64,000 nt of DNA from the NCBI GenBank assembly GCA_027923505.1, contig BROI01000014.1:853835-917834 (forward strand), written 5' to 3'. Position 1 is the first letter of the stretch. Each line of letters starts with the position of its first letter. Below, one piece after another: positions 52,169-64,000 of the stretch. Both the position numbers and the translations under genes were made by a program. The notes beneath the pieces are model-generated. The model was not told the DNA's origin and made no database searches. It was given only the letters and a program-made list of their open reading frames with translations. Source of the DNA: Mayamaea pseudoterrestris. Lineage: Eukaryota > Bacillariophyta > Bacillariophyceae > Sellaphorales > Sellaphoraceae.

Positions 52169-53909
52169 ATGCCAAGGGATCAAGGGGACGACGACTCGCA
52201 GCAAAAGAACAAGACTAATAATAGACGAATGAATCTGCAACTAATCTTCAAGTCATGGAAGGGATCCAAGGAGTTTGGATTGGCGCAGGCGCAAGTCACT
52301 TTGATTCTAGCACTCGCTTGGCTCGGGAATAACTTTCCAAAGTCGTATCCTCGCAATGACAATCATAACATGTTCATGTTTTATGTGATGAATGCAGCGT
52401 TCGTTGTGGCGGGCTTGGTGACGCTTCATCATGATGCGCAAGGCTCGTCGCGAGGAGTGCAGCTGCTGAGTCGACCGCAAACGGAGGAGTGGAAGGGATG
52501 GATGCAGTGGGCCTTTATCATGGTGAGTCGAATGTGAATATTGTTAGTGTTAGTGTCGTATGGCATGCGGTTCGGGGCTCGACAGTGTCGTGTGCTGCTT
52601 TTTGACGCGCCTCTTCTTTTGTCTCCATCGTTCATCTCACATGCACTTATATATACAGTACCACTACTACAGAGCTTACAGCGTCTACAATGAAATTAGA
52701 GTCTTTGTATCAGCCTACGTTTGGATGACGGGCTTTGGAAACTTTTTATAGTACGTACATGCAATAGCGTAATGGTGTTTTGTCGAATCGACCCCTCATC
52801 GTTTCGACGACGGCCGAATAATCGGATTTGACCATTGTCTTAATTTTCAACGATCCCTATTCCTCTACTTTTTTAGTTTCGACAAGAAGCAAGACTTTAC
52901 CTTTGAGCGAGCCGTCAGCATGTGGCTCCGCATCAACTACTTTCCGCTACTGCTCAGTTTCTTTTTGGGCGTCAAGCTGGAGCTTTACTACGTTGTTCCA
53001 CTGCATACCGCTGGGTTCTTTATTACCATGATTACCTGCTACGTGGCAAAGAAGTTGGAATCAGTCAAACCAACATGGAGTCATGACTATCGAACAGCCA
53101 TTGCCATTGCCGCTTGCGGAGTGGCGCACGTTGTCTTTTACGAAACGTCGGCTGTCAATTTTCTAAAAGTCTTTTCCGACGAATACTTTTTCCGCTTCCA
53201 GTCGGACAAGTATTCGGCCTTTGTTGGTATCATGTCCGGTTTCTTTTGGGACAAGTTCAAAACCTACATGAAGTGGGCCTTTAACGACGATCACGACCAT
53301 GAGGCGGATCCCGCGCTGCACCAAAAGATTACGGCGTCGCGGTGGGCGCAGCGAGTCGGCGGCGTGGGATTAATGGCGGCTTGGTACTTGCTGTTTGGGC
53401 ATATACAAGACAAGTATACCTACAATCCGATTCATCCATTTGTCTTTTGGATGCCCATTGCGGGTTGGTTAATGGTCCGCAACTCGAGCAAGTGGTTGAC
53501 GGAGGTGCATTGCGGAGTCATGGAGTTTTTCGGTCGCATTACGCTTGAAACATATGTGTTGCAGTTTCATTTATTCATGTGTCGGGATGTTCAGCACATT
53601 CCTATTGTCATTCCTGGGTCTGGACCGGATGGACCGTTGTTCTTGAGGACGCTCAACATGCTCTTTTGCGGATGCATCTTTGTTGGAACAGCATGGTGGG
53701 CGCGACGAGTCACGGTTTCAACGCAAACGACAGTCACGGAACTGGTGGGACTGCTCATGAATGGAGGTCCAATAGGGGCGTCGTCGACGAATGGCGACGA
53801 CCATGACGAAGGCGTCGCGCTTACCAAGCCGACTAGCCCGGGTGCGGCATCTCTTAACAACGACGCGCCGACGATTGACAGCAGCGGCAAAAAGATGCAG
53901 GAAGTTTGA
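52169..53909 (+). CDS. RWA/Cas1p-like polysaccharide O-acetyltransferase
   Basis: Exons 52169-52522, 52659-52750 and 52877-53909 (donors GTGAGT, GTACGT; acceptors ATACAG, TTTTAG) give 492 aa. The start is the first ATG of the open frame. The Cas1p 10-TM signature is present: [20 protein letters not shown], then [20 protein letters not shown] and MTGFGNFLY across the second splice, then [20 protein letters not shown]. Around ten hydrophobic helices follow, with [14 protein letters not shown] near the end. It lacks the N-terminal SGNH domain of CASD1, like plant RWA proteins. These Golgi membrane proteins supply acetyl groups to polysaccharides or glycans, here perhaps cell-wall or mucilage polymers. 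The Asp/Ser-rich C-tail is cytosolic-like. The start lies about 230 bp from the satellite block. Confidence 0.92.
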
Positions 53910-55621
53910 TTCGCTAATAAAGAGATTGTTACATTATTTGTATAGCGGTTGGTATAATAAGTATTAGCCGCCGAGTTCCGGTCGCGGGTCGGATAGTTTG
54001 GATATCATAGAAGCTCCACACTACCGGTGGACAAGTCACGCTACGTAAAACTTTCAACGAAAGCAACCGACGTCAACTGGCTCGAGTACATCCAGCCTCT
54101 TTCTCGGCGCGCCGATAGTCATTCCACCCAAAGGCCTATACACGTTTGCGCTTCTCTGTCACCCGCAGCAGGCGCGGCAAAAGAGGCAGCACGTCAAACT
54201 CATACTTCCGGAGTAAAGTATTCTAACTCTGCAACGTCGATCCCCTGAATTGCGGCGATAAACAAGTGAAAAAGTCGTGACCGACTCTGCCTCCAGCCCG
54301 CTTGGTGATCAACTCTCCATCTTGAGTCGCAGCAATCCTTTTTGATTCGCTGCAGCAGAGTCTGTCACTCTCCACTTTGGATCGCAGTCGTAGGAAATGA
54401 CTAGCACTGACGATTTAATTGAGCACCTTGTTTCCACTACCGGTAAAACATCAGAAGACAATAGTGCCCTCTAAACGTCGTGCCAGGGGACAGAATGAGC
54501 ATTCGAAGTGTGGCAGTGTGACCTTTAATGTTAGTCGCAAGGTCCACGTTAAGCGCCCATGCCACACACTTCCACCACGAGCCAGCGCCAAGCAAAGCTG
54601 AATGAGTCTCATCATCCGACAATCTTCGTCAGTTTCAATAGCTGCATGTTGGTTCCATTGAAATTAAGCTTGGAAATGACGTTCCAAAAGGCTTGCATCG
54701 GGACGCCGAACACCAAAACCTTCTTTCCAAAGCGCACGCTTGACGCTCTACTGCGAGCCCACTAATGAATCGTACACAATTCAAGTTCCATCTCGATAGA
54801 ACTCAACAAGTCTCCACTGCAACGCCATACTGATAGCTTGTCGAAGAGTGCTGTTGCTTGCACTTGCAGCCAATACTCATGCGGTGAATTGTCAAGTCGC
54901 GCGTCAGAGATGGATCTCAAGCAGTTGCTCTAGCGTAAATTCATTTTGCAGACTCGATTGTCAAACTTGTATTGACTGTAAAATGATTTGATAAACGGTT
55001 TGGCATGGCAGCGTGCGGCAAGTAGGTGCACGGTGAAACGTCGATGGCCGACCGATTCAAGCATCCGAACCAGGGACTCCTCGAGCATCTCGACAAATAT
55101 TTGCCTTGCTGATTGTAATTGTGACTTGATCTCTCGGTGTCTCGGCATGAGCTTGCCAGTGACTACTATTTCCGTTCGAATGAAAGGTGATGATTGAGAG
55201 CTTAGATTCTTCAAAGCAAGAGAAAACATTGTCGAATTTGACCAAAGAAGCTCATGGAGTCTTGAAGCGCAAATCGAGAAAAGAGGGAGGGAGCGAGATG
55301 GCGTTCCATTCCCAATCTGATTTTGCCGTTTACGTAATCAACGGTTCCATCCAAGATGCAAAAGATCAGGGGTCATCATCCAGGAGGTGCTGCTACTGGT
55401 TAGTGGTTCCCTTGAGCAGCAAATGTCGCCGGCATCAAATGGTAAACGGCGCTCATTGTGGCGTTTGCAAATGGAGATGGTGCTTGCGTGTAAGAGGCGA
55501 TCGCCGACATTGTTGCATCGACATGAATGAATGTGATGTGTGGCACGACGAATGAAGAGCACCCCTGCGTCGTGCTAGTGAGACAGTGTACAAGGCCCCA
55601 ATCCACGCCACCTCACGGAGC
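53910..55621. other. Intergenic region, no gene recognised
   Basis: 1.7 kb with only short ORFs on both strands (e.g. 54930-55229 minus, 55187-55555 plus). None has a recognisable domain or clear splice structure. Confidence 0.45.
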
Positions 55622-55694
55622 GGTCTTATAGTGTAGTTGGTTATCACAGCGGGTTCTGATTCCGCTAACCCGAGTTCGAATCTCGGTAAGACCT
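55622..55694 (+). tRNA. tRNA-Gln(CTG)
   Basis: A 73-nt cloverleaf: acceptor GGTCTTA/TAAGACC, D arm GTGT..TCAC (one weak pair), anticodon stem GCGGG/TCCGC with loop TTCTGAT (anticodon CTG), T arm CCGAG-TTCGAAT-CTCGG, discriminator T. It is followed at once by TTTTT, a Pol III terminator. Confidence 0.95.
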
Positions 55695-56097
55695 TTTTGT
55701 TGGTCAGTAGGAGAATCTTTACATGCAACTGTTTCTTATCACGCTTATGTAGACCATGTGCCCACTGTCGAAATTAAATCCTCGTCTACCGTAGGCCTCC
55801 CAGACAATCATTATTTTGTGGCAAAGGAACAATAGCTGATGACGCGCGACGACAAGCCGTCGCTCCGGTTTTGCGTTTCGATCGATTTCCGGTTCGACCA
55901 CATCACCATGGCGGACTCATCGGTTGACGCGAGAAAACTGGAGAAGACGGTCGAATCGCCGCAAAACCTTGATGCAATAAGACTGACTCGCGCAATGGAT
56001 TGATTGCAGGTAGCAAATAGCTCGATACAACTACTGCAAGTACTCGAGGGACGCGCGTCAGAATCTCATTCAGACTCATTATTCGTCAGCAATCAGC
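55695..56097. other. Intergenic region upstream of the DUF2236 gene
   Basis: About 400 bp after the tRNA terminator. No ORF of note. It probably holds the promoter of the next gene. Confidence 0.4.
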
Positions 56098-57735
56098 ATG
56101 CTTCCAATTCCATCCTTTGACGGCTTGAACATTGCTTCGGCACGCATCCCTCCGCCCAGCGAGCGACCCAAGGGTTCCACGGTACGAAGTACATTCGGAC
56201 AGCAGGTCCTCTGGCTTGAATACAATGATGAAACGAACAGTCAGGCATCTGGAGATGAAAATGGAACGAACAGTCACAGCAACAGCAGCGGTCGACATTT
56301 GGAGGCAGAGGTTTTGGAACCCTATCGCTTGCAGGGAGACGAGCCGATTGATAATATATTGAAACTCTTGGATGAGGAAGACAAGCGACTCAAAGCAGGC
56401 GACGATTTGCTTGATCGGATAGACGAAACAGTCAAACTGATGGAAGACATGAATCATGATGAATCAGCCAGCAGCAAAAACAAACTGTCGCCATCTCAAG
56501 TCGCCATGCTACAATTCCACAAGACATACTCCAAGCTTCCATCATGGGTCGATTTGACGCAACTGCAGCTTGGCCAGCAAGTCTTTTGCGCCTACGCTGG
56601 ACCAATGGCGCTCTCACTCTACTATCGCAGCTTGGTGCCTGGCTTTTCGCTGCCGCGCATCGCTTCCGTCCTCGAAGCGACGCGCTATTTGGCGCCGCCA
56701 TCCACACCAAACCAAGTCATGGCGCGATTGACGGACACGGGCGCCATGCTGGCCATTTGCGCAAGCAATAGTGTCGATACGCTGCTGGCCAATGGCGAAG
56801 GATGGAAAACGACGTTGCGCGTCCGCGTGCTGCACGCCAAGGTGCGCAAATCACTCTTGGCGAATCTCAAGTGGAACGTTTCAAAGCTTGGCGTTCCCAT
56901 CAACCAGGAGGATACCGCGGCCACGCTACTGGCCTTTTCCATGAACGCCATGCTTGGCATTGAAATGATACTTGGGTTTCCGTTGCCTCGCAAGGAGCAA
57001 CTTGCCTACTTGGCGTATTGGCGGTATTTGGGATGGCTGCTGGGCGTGTCGACGCAGGAGGATGAGGTCGTAGATACAAGCAACAGCGATGGCAACAGTA
57101 CAGACCTTTGTCCACTTGATCCATGTGGGCCTGGTTGGATTGTTAGCATGCCGGATCCGATGGAGCACGCCAAGGCTGTCTTTGCGTCCATTGTCTTTCA
57201 CCTGATGCATCCCAACGAAAAGTCGGTCAAGATTGCGCATTACTTGCTTGGCGTCGGATACGGGCGGAAGCGAAGCAGCGCTGACAAGGATGCTGCGGCC
57301 AACACGACGATTATGACGCATAATAATTGGTTCTACTATCGCGCCATGCAGTGTCGACGATTTATCGGCAATCCATTGGCCGATGCATTGGAGCTACCCA
57401 AACATCATCCACAGTGGTGGACAGACATTTGGCTACACATAATTGGATATTTATATTTGGTGTTTATGCGGTTGTACATACTGGCTTGTTTGCCATACTC
57501 GCCGTTGCGCAACATGCTTGTCAAGCTTCACAAGCGACAGCTGCATCGATTCATCGACAGCTATTGGAAGGAAGATCATTCCAAGCGCATGGGCACGGAT
57601 CCCAACAAAACCAAGGATGCCGCCAATGGTGGCGAGTCGAAGGCGTTAAAGGCAGAATCAACGTCGAAACCAGTGTCAATGTGCCCATTCGCCATGGTGT
57701 CGCCACCGAACTTGGAAGACGACAAATTGAAGTAG
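56098..57735 (+). CDS. DUF2236 protein (MpaB / latex-clearing-protein-type haem oxygenase family)
   Basis: Single exon, 545 aa, ATG start. Residues about 1-150 are variable and acidic. From about 155 the DUF2236 pattern appears: FCAYAGPMALSLYYRSLVPG, then RLTDTGAMLAICASNSVDTL, then RVRVLHAKVRKSLLANLKWN with the His that is the proximal haem ligand in Lcp-type proteins. Next are GVPINQEDTAATLLAFSMNA (the PINQ-DL signature) and YLAYWRYLGWLLGV. A hydrophobic segment near residue 450-470 (DIWLHIIGYLYLVFMRLYIL) suggests membrane attachment. Known members cleave isoprenoid double bonds (rubber oxygenase Lcp; MpaB in mycophenolic acid synthesis). Substrate here unknown. Confidence 0.85.
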   Translation: MLPIPSFDGLNIASARIPPPSERPKGSTVRSTFGQQVLWLEYNDETNSQASGDENGTNSHSNSSGRHLEAEVLEPYRLQGDEPIDNILKLLDEEDKRLKAGDDLLDRIDETVKLMEDMNHDESASSKNKLSPSQVAMLQFHKTYSKLPSWVDLTQLQLGQQVFCAYAGPMALSLYYRSLVPGFSLPRIASVLEATRYLAPPSTPNQVMARLTDTGAMLAICASNSVDTLLANGEGWKTTLRVRVLHAKVRKSLLANLKWNVSKLGVPINQEDTAATLLAFSMNAMLGIEMILGFPLPRKEQLAYLAYWRYLGWLLGVSTQEDEVVDTSNSDGNSTDLCPLDPCGPGWIVSMPDPMEHAKAVFASIVFHLMHPNEKSVKIAHYLLGVGYGRKRSSADKDAAANTTIMTHNNWFYYRAMQCRRFIGNPLADALELPKHHPQWWTDIWLHIIGYLYLVFMRLYILACLPYSPLRNMLVKLHKRQLHRFIDSYWKEDHSKRMGTDPNKTKDAANGGESKALKAESTSKPVSMCPFAMVSPPNLEDDKLK

Positions 57736-58849
57736 TCGAAGGTACAATTGTTTATAAATCAACTTGCATTTGTGAAAAATGAACAATTGTAAATGGCTAT
57801 AAAATACTTTTCTTGTGCGTTAGAAGTCTGTTTTCATCTCCCTTGCCAGCTCGCCAGCACGTGTTTCGATACGTCGGACTACATGTACCCCTCCCGACTA
57901 CCGGTAGCCACTTTTCAGCTTCTCCTTGGATCTCTCCGTTGCAACGTTGGATTGGCTCTTTTCGTGGAGAGGAGGACCTATGATGCCACCCTTGCGCTAG
58001 CGCTTAGTGCCTTTTTTCGCCGCAAAGCTGCTGGTCGCCGTCAAAAGACGACGATTGTCCACGACGACAGATCGCGTCATTTTCTCAAGATATCCAAGGT
58101 GTCCATCGCCCATCGCCCATCTCCCATCGCAATGCTCGACAATGTAATCATGGTTGATGACGCTTTTGCACTCGTACTCTCTAGTGCTGTCGCGGGAAAC
58201 TTATTTTAACTCGCATAAACCCTTCACAGGCATCTTTGATGATTACTGTATCGGAGAATCTGCAAACCGGGGCGTCGACGAGCTGGTGTCGATTGTGTAA
58301 ATCAAATGAATGATCGAGACTAAAATGTCAAGGCGATGTCTGGACGCCAGTTTCCAGTGGCAGAGGCACGTTCGCACGACTGATTCGCAGTCATAATGAC
58401 TTATGCCTTCATTCCAAAACTACTGCCCCCTACGCTTAAAAGTCGCATCTGTGACCGAATCACGACGATCTGACAGCTACACGTCATTAGCGTCCGAAAG
58501 ACGCGTCGAGGGCACATAGAATTGCTCGCTAGTTATAGGCATCGGGTAGTCATTTATATGACGTCGAATATTGCCTGGACCCACGTGCAGTGTCACAAAT
58601 GTTTCCAGTCGTCTGTCTGGCTATGTAAACGCTGTCGTGCGTGGTGGTAAAGAATGTCAATGGTTTTTCACTCATATGAACCAGTTCGTAGCAGTTTCGC
58701 CGCAAAAGACGCTTTTACTATAGCCTCGATCGTTGCCACTGATTCCTTTGCCGATTCGCGTGATTCGGAGCAATTCGTTTCGGCTACATCGATGACAAGT
58801 TGCCTCACAACTTCTTTCACGACTTCCCAAACTTTCAGCGGCCATCAAG
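57736..58849. other. Intergenic region, no gene recognised
   Basis: 1.1 kb. The ORF at 57793-58209 has an ATG but no recognisable domain and ends in a simple CCCATCGCC-type repeat. A Ser/Thr-rich ORF from 58654 may be the upstream part of the next gene in another frame. Confidence 0.4.
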
Positions 58850-59209
58850 ATGATTCTTGGAATGATTATTACCATCCCTCACGAGGAGCCGAGCAATGTG
58901 ACCTCCTTGGCGCCTCGGCGTCGGCGACGTCAACGCCAGCAGCAGGAGGTGCTTCCTGCATCCGTTTCCAGCTGCAGCATGTCTATGTCGTCCATGCGCG
59001 ATGCCAGTCCTCGACTACCACGACGAACCGTCGACCTGGACGTTTCGCCCACCATGCCCATTCGAAGGAGCTACTCTTACGATGAACCAAGAACCTCCAG
59101 AAGAACCAACCAGTCCAAGACAATGGAATGCAGCTCGAGCAGCTGCGATGTCGTCGTATTGGATCAGCGACGCATGAGTCTAGCCAGTGTTGCCGCAAGG
59201 ACGGCTTGA
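58850..59209 (+). CDS. Low-complexity Arg/Ser-rich small protein, uncertain
   Basis: 119 codons from the ATG at 58850. The sequence is Arg/Gln- and Ser-rich (e.g. APRRRRRQRQQQEVLPASVS, MPIRRSYSYDEPRTSRRTNQ), like an intrinsically disordered phosphoprotein. An overlapping frame starting 58654 gives MSMVFHSYEPVRSSFAAKDA... and continues to 59085. The two would join into one better-looking protein if a one-base shift lay near 58875, so either a start within the longer gene or a frameshift is possible. No family recognised. Confidence 0.4.
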   Translation: MILGMIITIPHEEPSNVTSLAPRRRRRQRQQQEVLPASVSSCSMSMSSMRDASPRLPRRTVDLDVSPTMPIRRSYSYDEPRTSRRTNQSKTMECSSSSCDVVVLDQRRMSLASVAARTA

Positions 59210-59781
59210 TTTGGCACAGTTTTGAAGCGAAAATGCAATTTTGTTAAATTACACGTAACATGAACATACTATTAACGTTATGCGTCATTATACTCCAGCC
59301 TTATGCGTACATACACTTATGCATATTCGTAGCTGCTACCTGGTTTATTGTCGCCTTCGTGTCGCTGCAGCTTCACTAGTATTGTTGGAACTAATATTGC
59401 CAGCACCTTGCCATCAATCTAGTACATGAAGGAAGAATGCGAACAAGTAGGATACGTCATCTCACCACGGAAAACCTATCGCATTCTTTCGTCGCAGGAA
59501 ACGTTTGACTCCAATTGCAGACAATTTGGAGAGTGCAGAGAAGGAGTGACGGGTTGATTGCAATAATCATGGTTGCGCGAACAGCAGCAACAGGAACCAT
59601 ATAGTCAATCGCGCCATAGCTACGGTTGGGTGGTTGCGCTGCGACATTCTGTCACACCTCCACGACGGCGATGCAACTCACCATGGCATGGAGTCGCATG
59701 GAATGGCCATGACACGCAACGTTCGACTTGTGCATCTTGAGTAGCATCACAATGATACGAATCTTCTCTCGTTAGTTTTCG
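59210..59781. other. Intergenic region, no gene recognised
   Basis: About 570 bp, AT-richer than its surroundings, without coding character. Confidence 0.4.
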
Positions 59782-59991
59782 ATGATTAATCTGCCGCGAA
59801 AACAACGTTTGCTTTCCTCGCGTCGTGCTATCAACCATCGAAATGCAACTGCATCAAACAATGAGAAACAAACGACGACTCGTCGCGTTGCCATACTGCT
59901 AACTGGAGCATTCATGATGCTAGTCTTTTTCATTCTACGAGGGGATTCTACTTGGATGGCGATCACCTCGATATTATTTGGCGACGGCGAC

Positions 59992-60032
<41 letters not shown>

Positions 60033-61641
60033 CAGGGTGAAACCCTACTCCGCAAGCCACACCAAACGGAACAGACAAGACTCTCATAGAATTCATCAGA
60101 CGCAGCAGCTCCATCACTATCTGTCAGCCATGGACTACCAGAGTCCACTGGAGCAATATCCTTCACTTGCAGGCGAAGATGTTCCATTACCTCCGCCGCT
60201 CCAAGCCATGCAAACTTATATTCAGCAGCACAATCGTCACGTTGTCCTGAGCGAACTAGACGAGCTAACGCATGGACGACACCATCATCACACTCGACTA
60301 TATACCATTGCCTACATGAGCTGCCCCCACTCGGCTGGAAACTGGCTGCACTACTTTACGTCAACGGTCAATTGGGCCATGCTCATGAATCGCACCTTGC
60401 TATTTAAATACATGGATAGTCACGAATGCAACGCCATTCGCGGCAGCATGGAATGGAAGTTTGAATCGAGTCGATGTCAAACACCGTCAATCAATACTGA
60501 ACAAGACTGTTTCTCGCATATATTGACACGAGCCAGTTGGTTGCCACGGTACGACGACGTGGCGAGTCGTCTCAGTTGGACGGATCAAACCTTGCATCGC
60601 ATTCCTCGACTAGCCACCACGGACAATGTCGAGCGGCAGCGTGTCTACAGCAATGGACAGCAGCCGCCACCAGCGCTTGACAATCACTCGTACTACGCGC
60701 AGTTTCCACTCGTGACCATGTATCCGTGGCTCAAGCGGCTGTCGCATTTGCAGGAGCAACCAAACGCGCGCATGCGGCAGCTGCAGCATCAAGAGACGCG
60801 CAGCTATCTGACGCAGCACTTGTACGCGTGGGGCGTTCCGTTCTTCAACGGCATGGTGCTGCGCAGCTGCTACGACTTTGCGCCAAACGTCAAGCAGAAG
60901 GTGCGAGCTACACTGGTAAAGCATGACTTGTTGTTGCAAAATGGCAGTCATGGCTCGCTCAATGACGATACGTTTTCCATTGTGTTGCATTCACGACATG
61001 TGGACCACAATAATGCAGGTTGCATGGTGGAGCGCGAGCAGGCGTGTCTAGAGGCAATGTTGCAGCAGCAGTCGAATGTAAACGCGTCGACAGCAACAGT
61101 CCCTTGCTCCGTTACGATTTTGTCGGATCGTCTTTGCACCATTAATAATCTTAAAGTTTGGCTCAAGCATGGTCGAGGTAGTGGCAGCCCGGCATGTCGA
61201 GTCATTGTGGCGGAACATGAAGGTTCGGCCTTGGTCAGCAACACTTCCGCAAAACACTCGAAAGCGTTCTACGACTCGATCTTATCGGAGCACGGTCCAT
61301 TCTCCGACGCTGACTTTTTTGTGGATTTACTGCTCGCAAGCCTCACAGCCCGGCATGGCATGATTGGTGAGCTGGAACCGCGGGATGGCAATCGTTGGAG
61401 AACGTCGTCAGAGCTTGTGGAAGACTTGGTAGCCTACTCGCGCATGATGGAGTATTGGCAAGCGAATCATGGAACGTCCGGTAAATATGGCTCCACAAGC
61501 GAATTCAATTCGCCAATGGATGCATTTCTGGAGTGTACATTGGCGGACGCAAATCTTTGGAAGCGATCGTCCGAAACGGATTCGTCATCCGGCGATCGGT
61601 CGTCAACCTCGTCTGGACCCCTCAAGGTTGCAATACTGTAA
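59782..61641 (+). CDS. Type II membrane, glycosyltransferase-like protein
   Basis: 619 aa, ATG start. A short basic cytosolic tail, then one membrane helix at about residues 34-54 (RRVAILLTGAFMMLVFFILR), then a polyserine tract (12 AGC codons) and a large luminal domain: Golgi type II topology. Within the domain are HSAGNWLHYFTSTVNWAMLM, several paired Cys, FSIVLHSRHVDHNNAGCMVE and SVTILSDRLCTINNLKVWLK. The last two resemble the nucleotide-sugar-binding half of fucosyltransferase-type (GT-B) enzymes, but the match is weak. The stop TAA overlaps a perfect GTAAGT donor at 61638. If this is spliced to the acceptor at 61746, the protein would end LPQTSLGKT at 61774 instead. Confidence 0.75.
59995..60030 (+). 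repeat. (AGC)12 microsatellite encoding polyserine
   Basis: Twelve consecutive AGC codons, all pure, in the stem region of the glycosyltransferase-like protein. Confidence 0.95.
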
Positions 61642-62098
61642 GTATGCATCATGCTGGCGGCGACAGGCACGACGAGATGTCAGTCATGTATGTGCTCCAC
61701 TAATATACTCTTACACATCCGTTCGTGCTTGCTGACTTTGGCGCAGCCCTCAAACATCTTTGGGGAAGACGTAGCTGCCCACTTGGCGGCCGCATTATCG
61801 CTCTTTCATTGGCTTATTCGAAATCGTCGTCATCATAATATACAAACGTCAACCTGAACATTTGATTGCCACTTACCTCGCAAAGCCTCCTCCTACCGTA
61901 GACGGCTGTCCAGCATATCGATGTCATCGTCAAGCGCTACAGATACTGTAGTACTAATAATGGCGATTAATTAATAACATAAATAGAACGCTAACCAACG
62001 CTAACCGATTACCTCCTTTAAACAAACCACTCATACTTCCTTCTGACCAAACACTTATGCACTATTCTGCTATAGTCTATCGTCGCCACTAATCTCGT
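61642..62098. other. Convergent intergenic region
   Basis: 457 bp between two convergent genes. It holds both 3' UTRs and possibly a short last exon of the upstream gene (61747-61774). No other feature seen. Confidence 0.4.

Positions 62099-64000
<1,902 letters not shown>

Noticed and set aside
54930-55229. 99-codon minus-strand ORF in the tRNA-Gln(CTG) upstream region
   Set aside because: Some helix-like sequence but no known motif and no splice context; left as intergenic.
57793-58209. 138-codon ORF with ATG
   Set aside because: No recognisable domain, odd composition, ends in a simple repeat; not supported as a gene.

Overview
This is nuclear DNA from a eukaryote, most likely a photosynthetic stramenopile and probably a diatom. 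That is an inference from four things: spliceosomal introns of about 80-150 nt with GTAAGT/GTATGT donors; several proteins whose signal peptide ends next to Phe and is followed by a basic, Ser/Thr-rich stretch (the ASAFAP-like plastid presequence of complex red plastids); Ty1/copia fragments resembling the diatom CoDi group; and gene content (complex I gamma-CA, P3A H+-ATPase, an RWA-like acetyltransferase, a CKS protein). Host genes are closely packed on both strands.

Left arm (1-29.6 kb): a small plastid-type membrane protein; a 1583-aa plastid-type protein ending in a degenerate HAD phosphatase fold with four cap-like modules; an Ser/Thr-Pro-rich protein; a possible prenylated G-gamma-like protein; a two-TM protein; a membrane histidine phosphatase; CKS1 (four exons); a gamma-carbonic-anhydrase-like complex I subunit lacking one zinc His; ERO1 with a plastid-like leader; a Kelch-BTB protein; a secreted-type WW/polyQ protein; a small nuclear-type protein; a J-domain protein with three SUMO-interaction-like motifs, convergent with a TruB pseudouridine synthase with 1 bp between their stop codons; a decayed membrane-protein gene with an 80-bp tandem duplication; tRNA-Lys; a TTC38-like protein; a broken Myb-like gene; and tRNA-Gln(TTG).

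Repeat block (29.66-51.94 kb): it starts 48 bp upstream of tRNA-Gln(TTG). It holds a truncated copia element flanked by inverted copies of an unrelated repeat, a second copia 3' fragment, a composite array of 419-483-bp units carrying a 13-bp minisatellite, then about 73 tandem copies of a 174-bp satellite (12.7 kb), then five copies of a roughly 343-bp repeat that each carry a 25-bp palindrome. It ends about 230 bp from the next gene. No host gene is visible inside it. A nucleosome-sized satellite of this length is a candidate for pericentromeric or other heterochromatin.

Right arm (52-64 kb): an RWA/Cas1p-like polysaccharide O-acetyltransferase, tRNA-Gln(CTG), a DUF2236 (MpaB/latex-clearing-type) haem oxygenase-like protein, a small low-complexity reading frame, a type II membrane glycosyltransferase-like protein with a (AGC)12 polyserine tract, and the C-terminal half of a P3A plasma-membrane H+-ATPase cut by the window edge.

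The host genes do not form one pathway. Recurring themes are plastid/secretory targeting (1583-aa protein, ERO1, first gene) and cell surface or Golgi functions (RWA-like, glycosyltransferase-like, WW protein).
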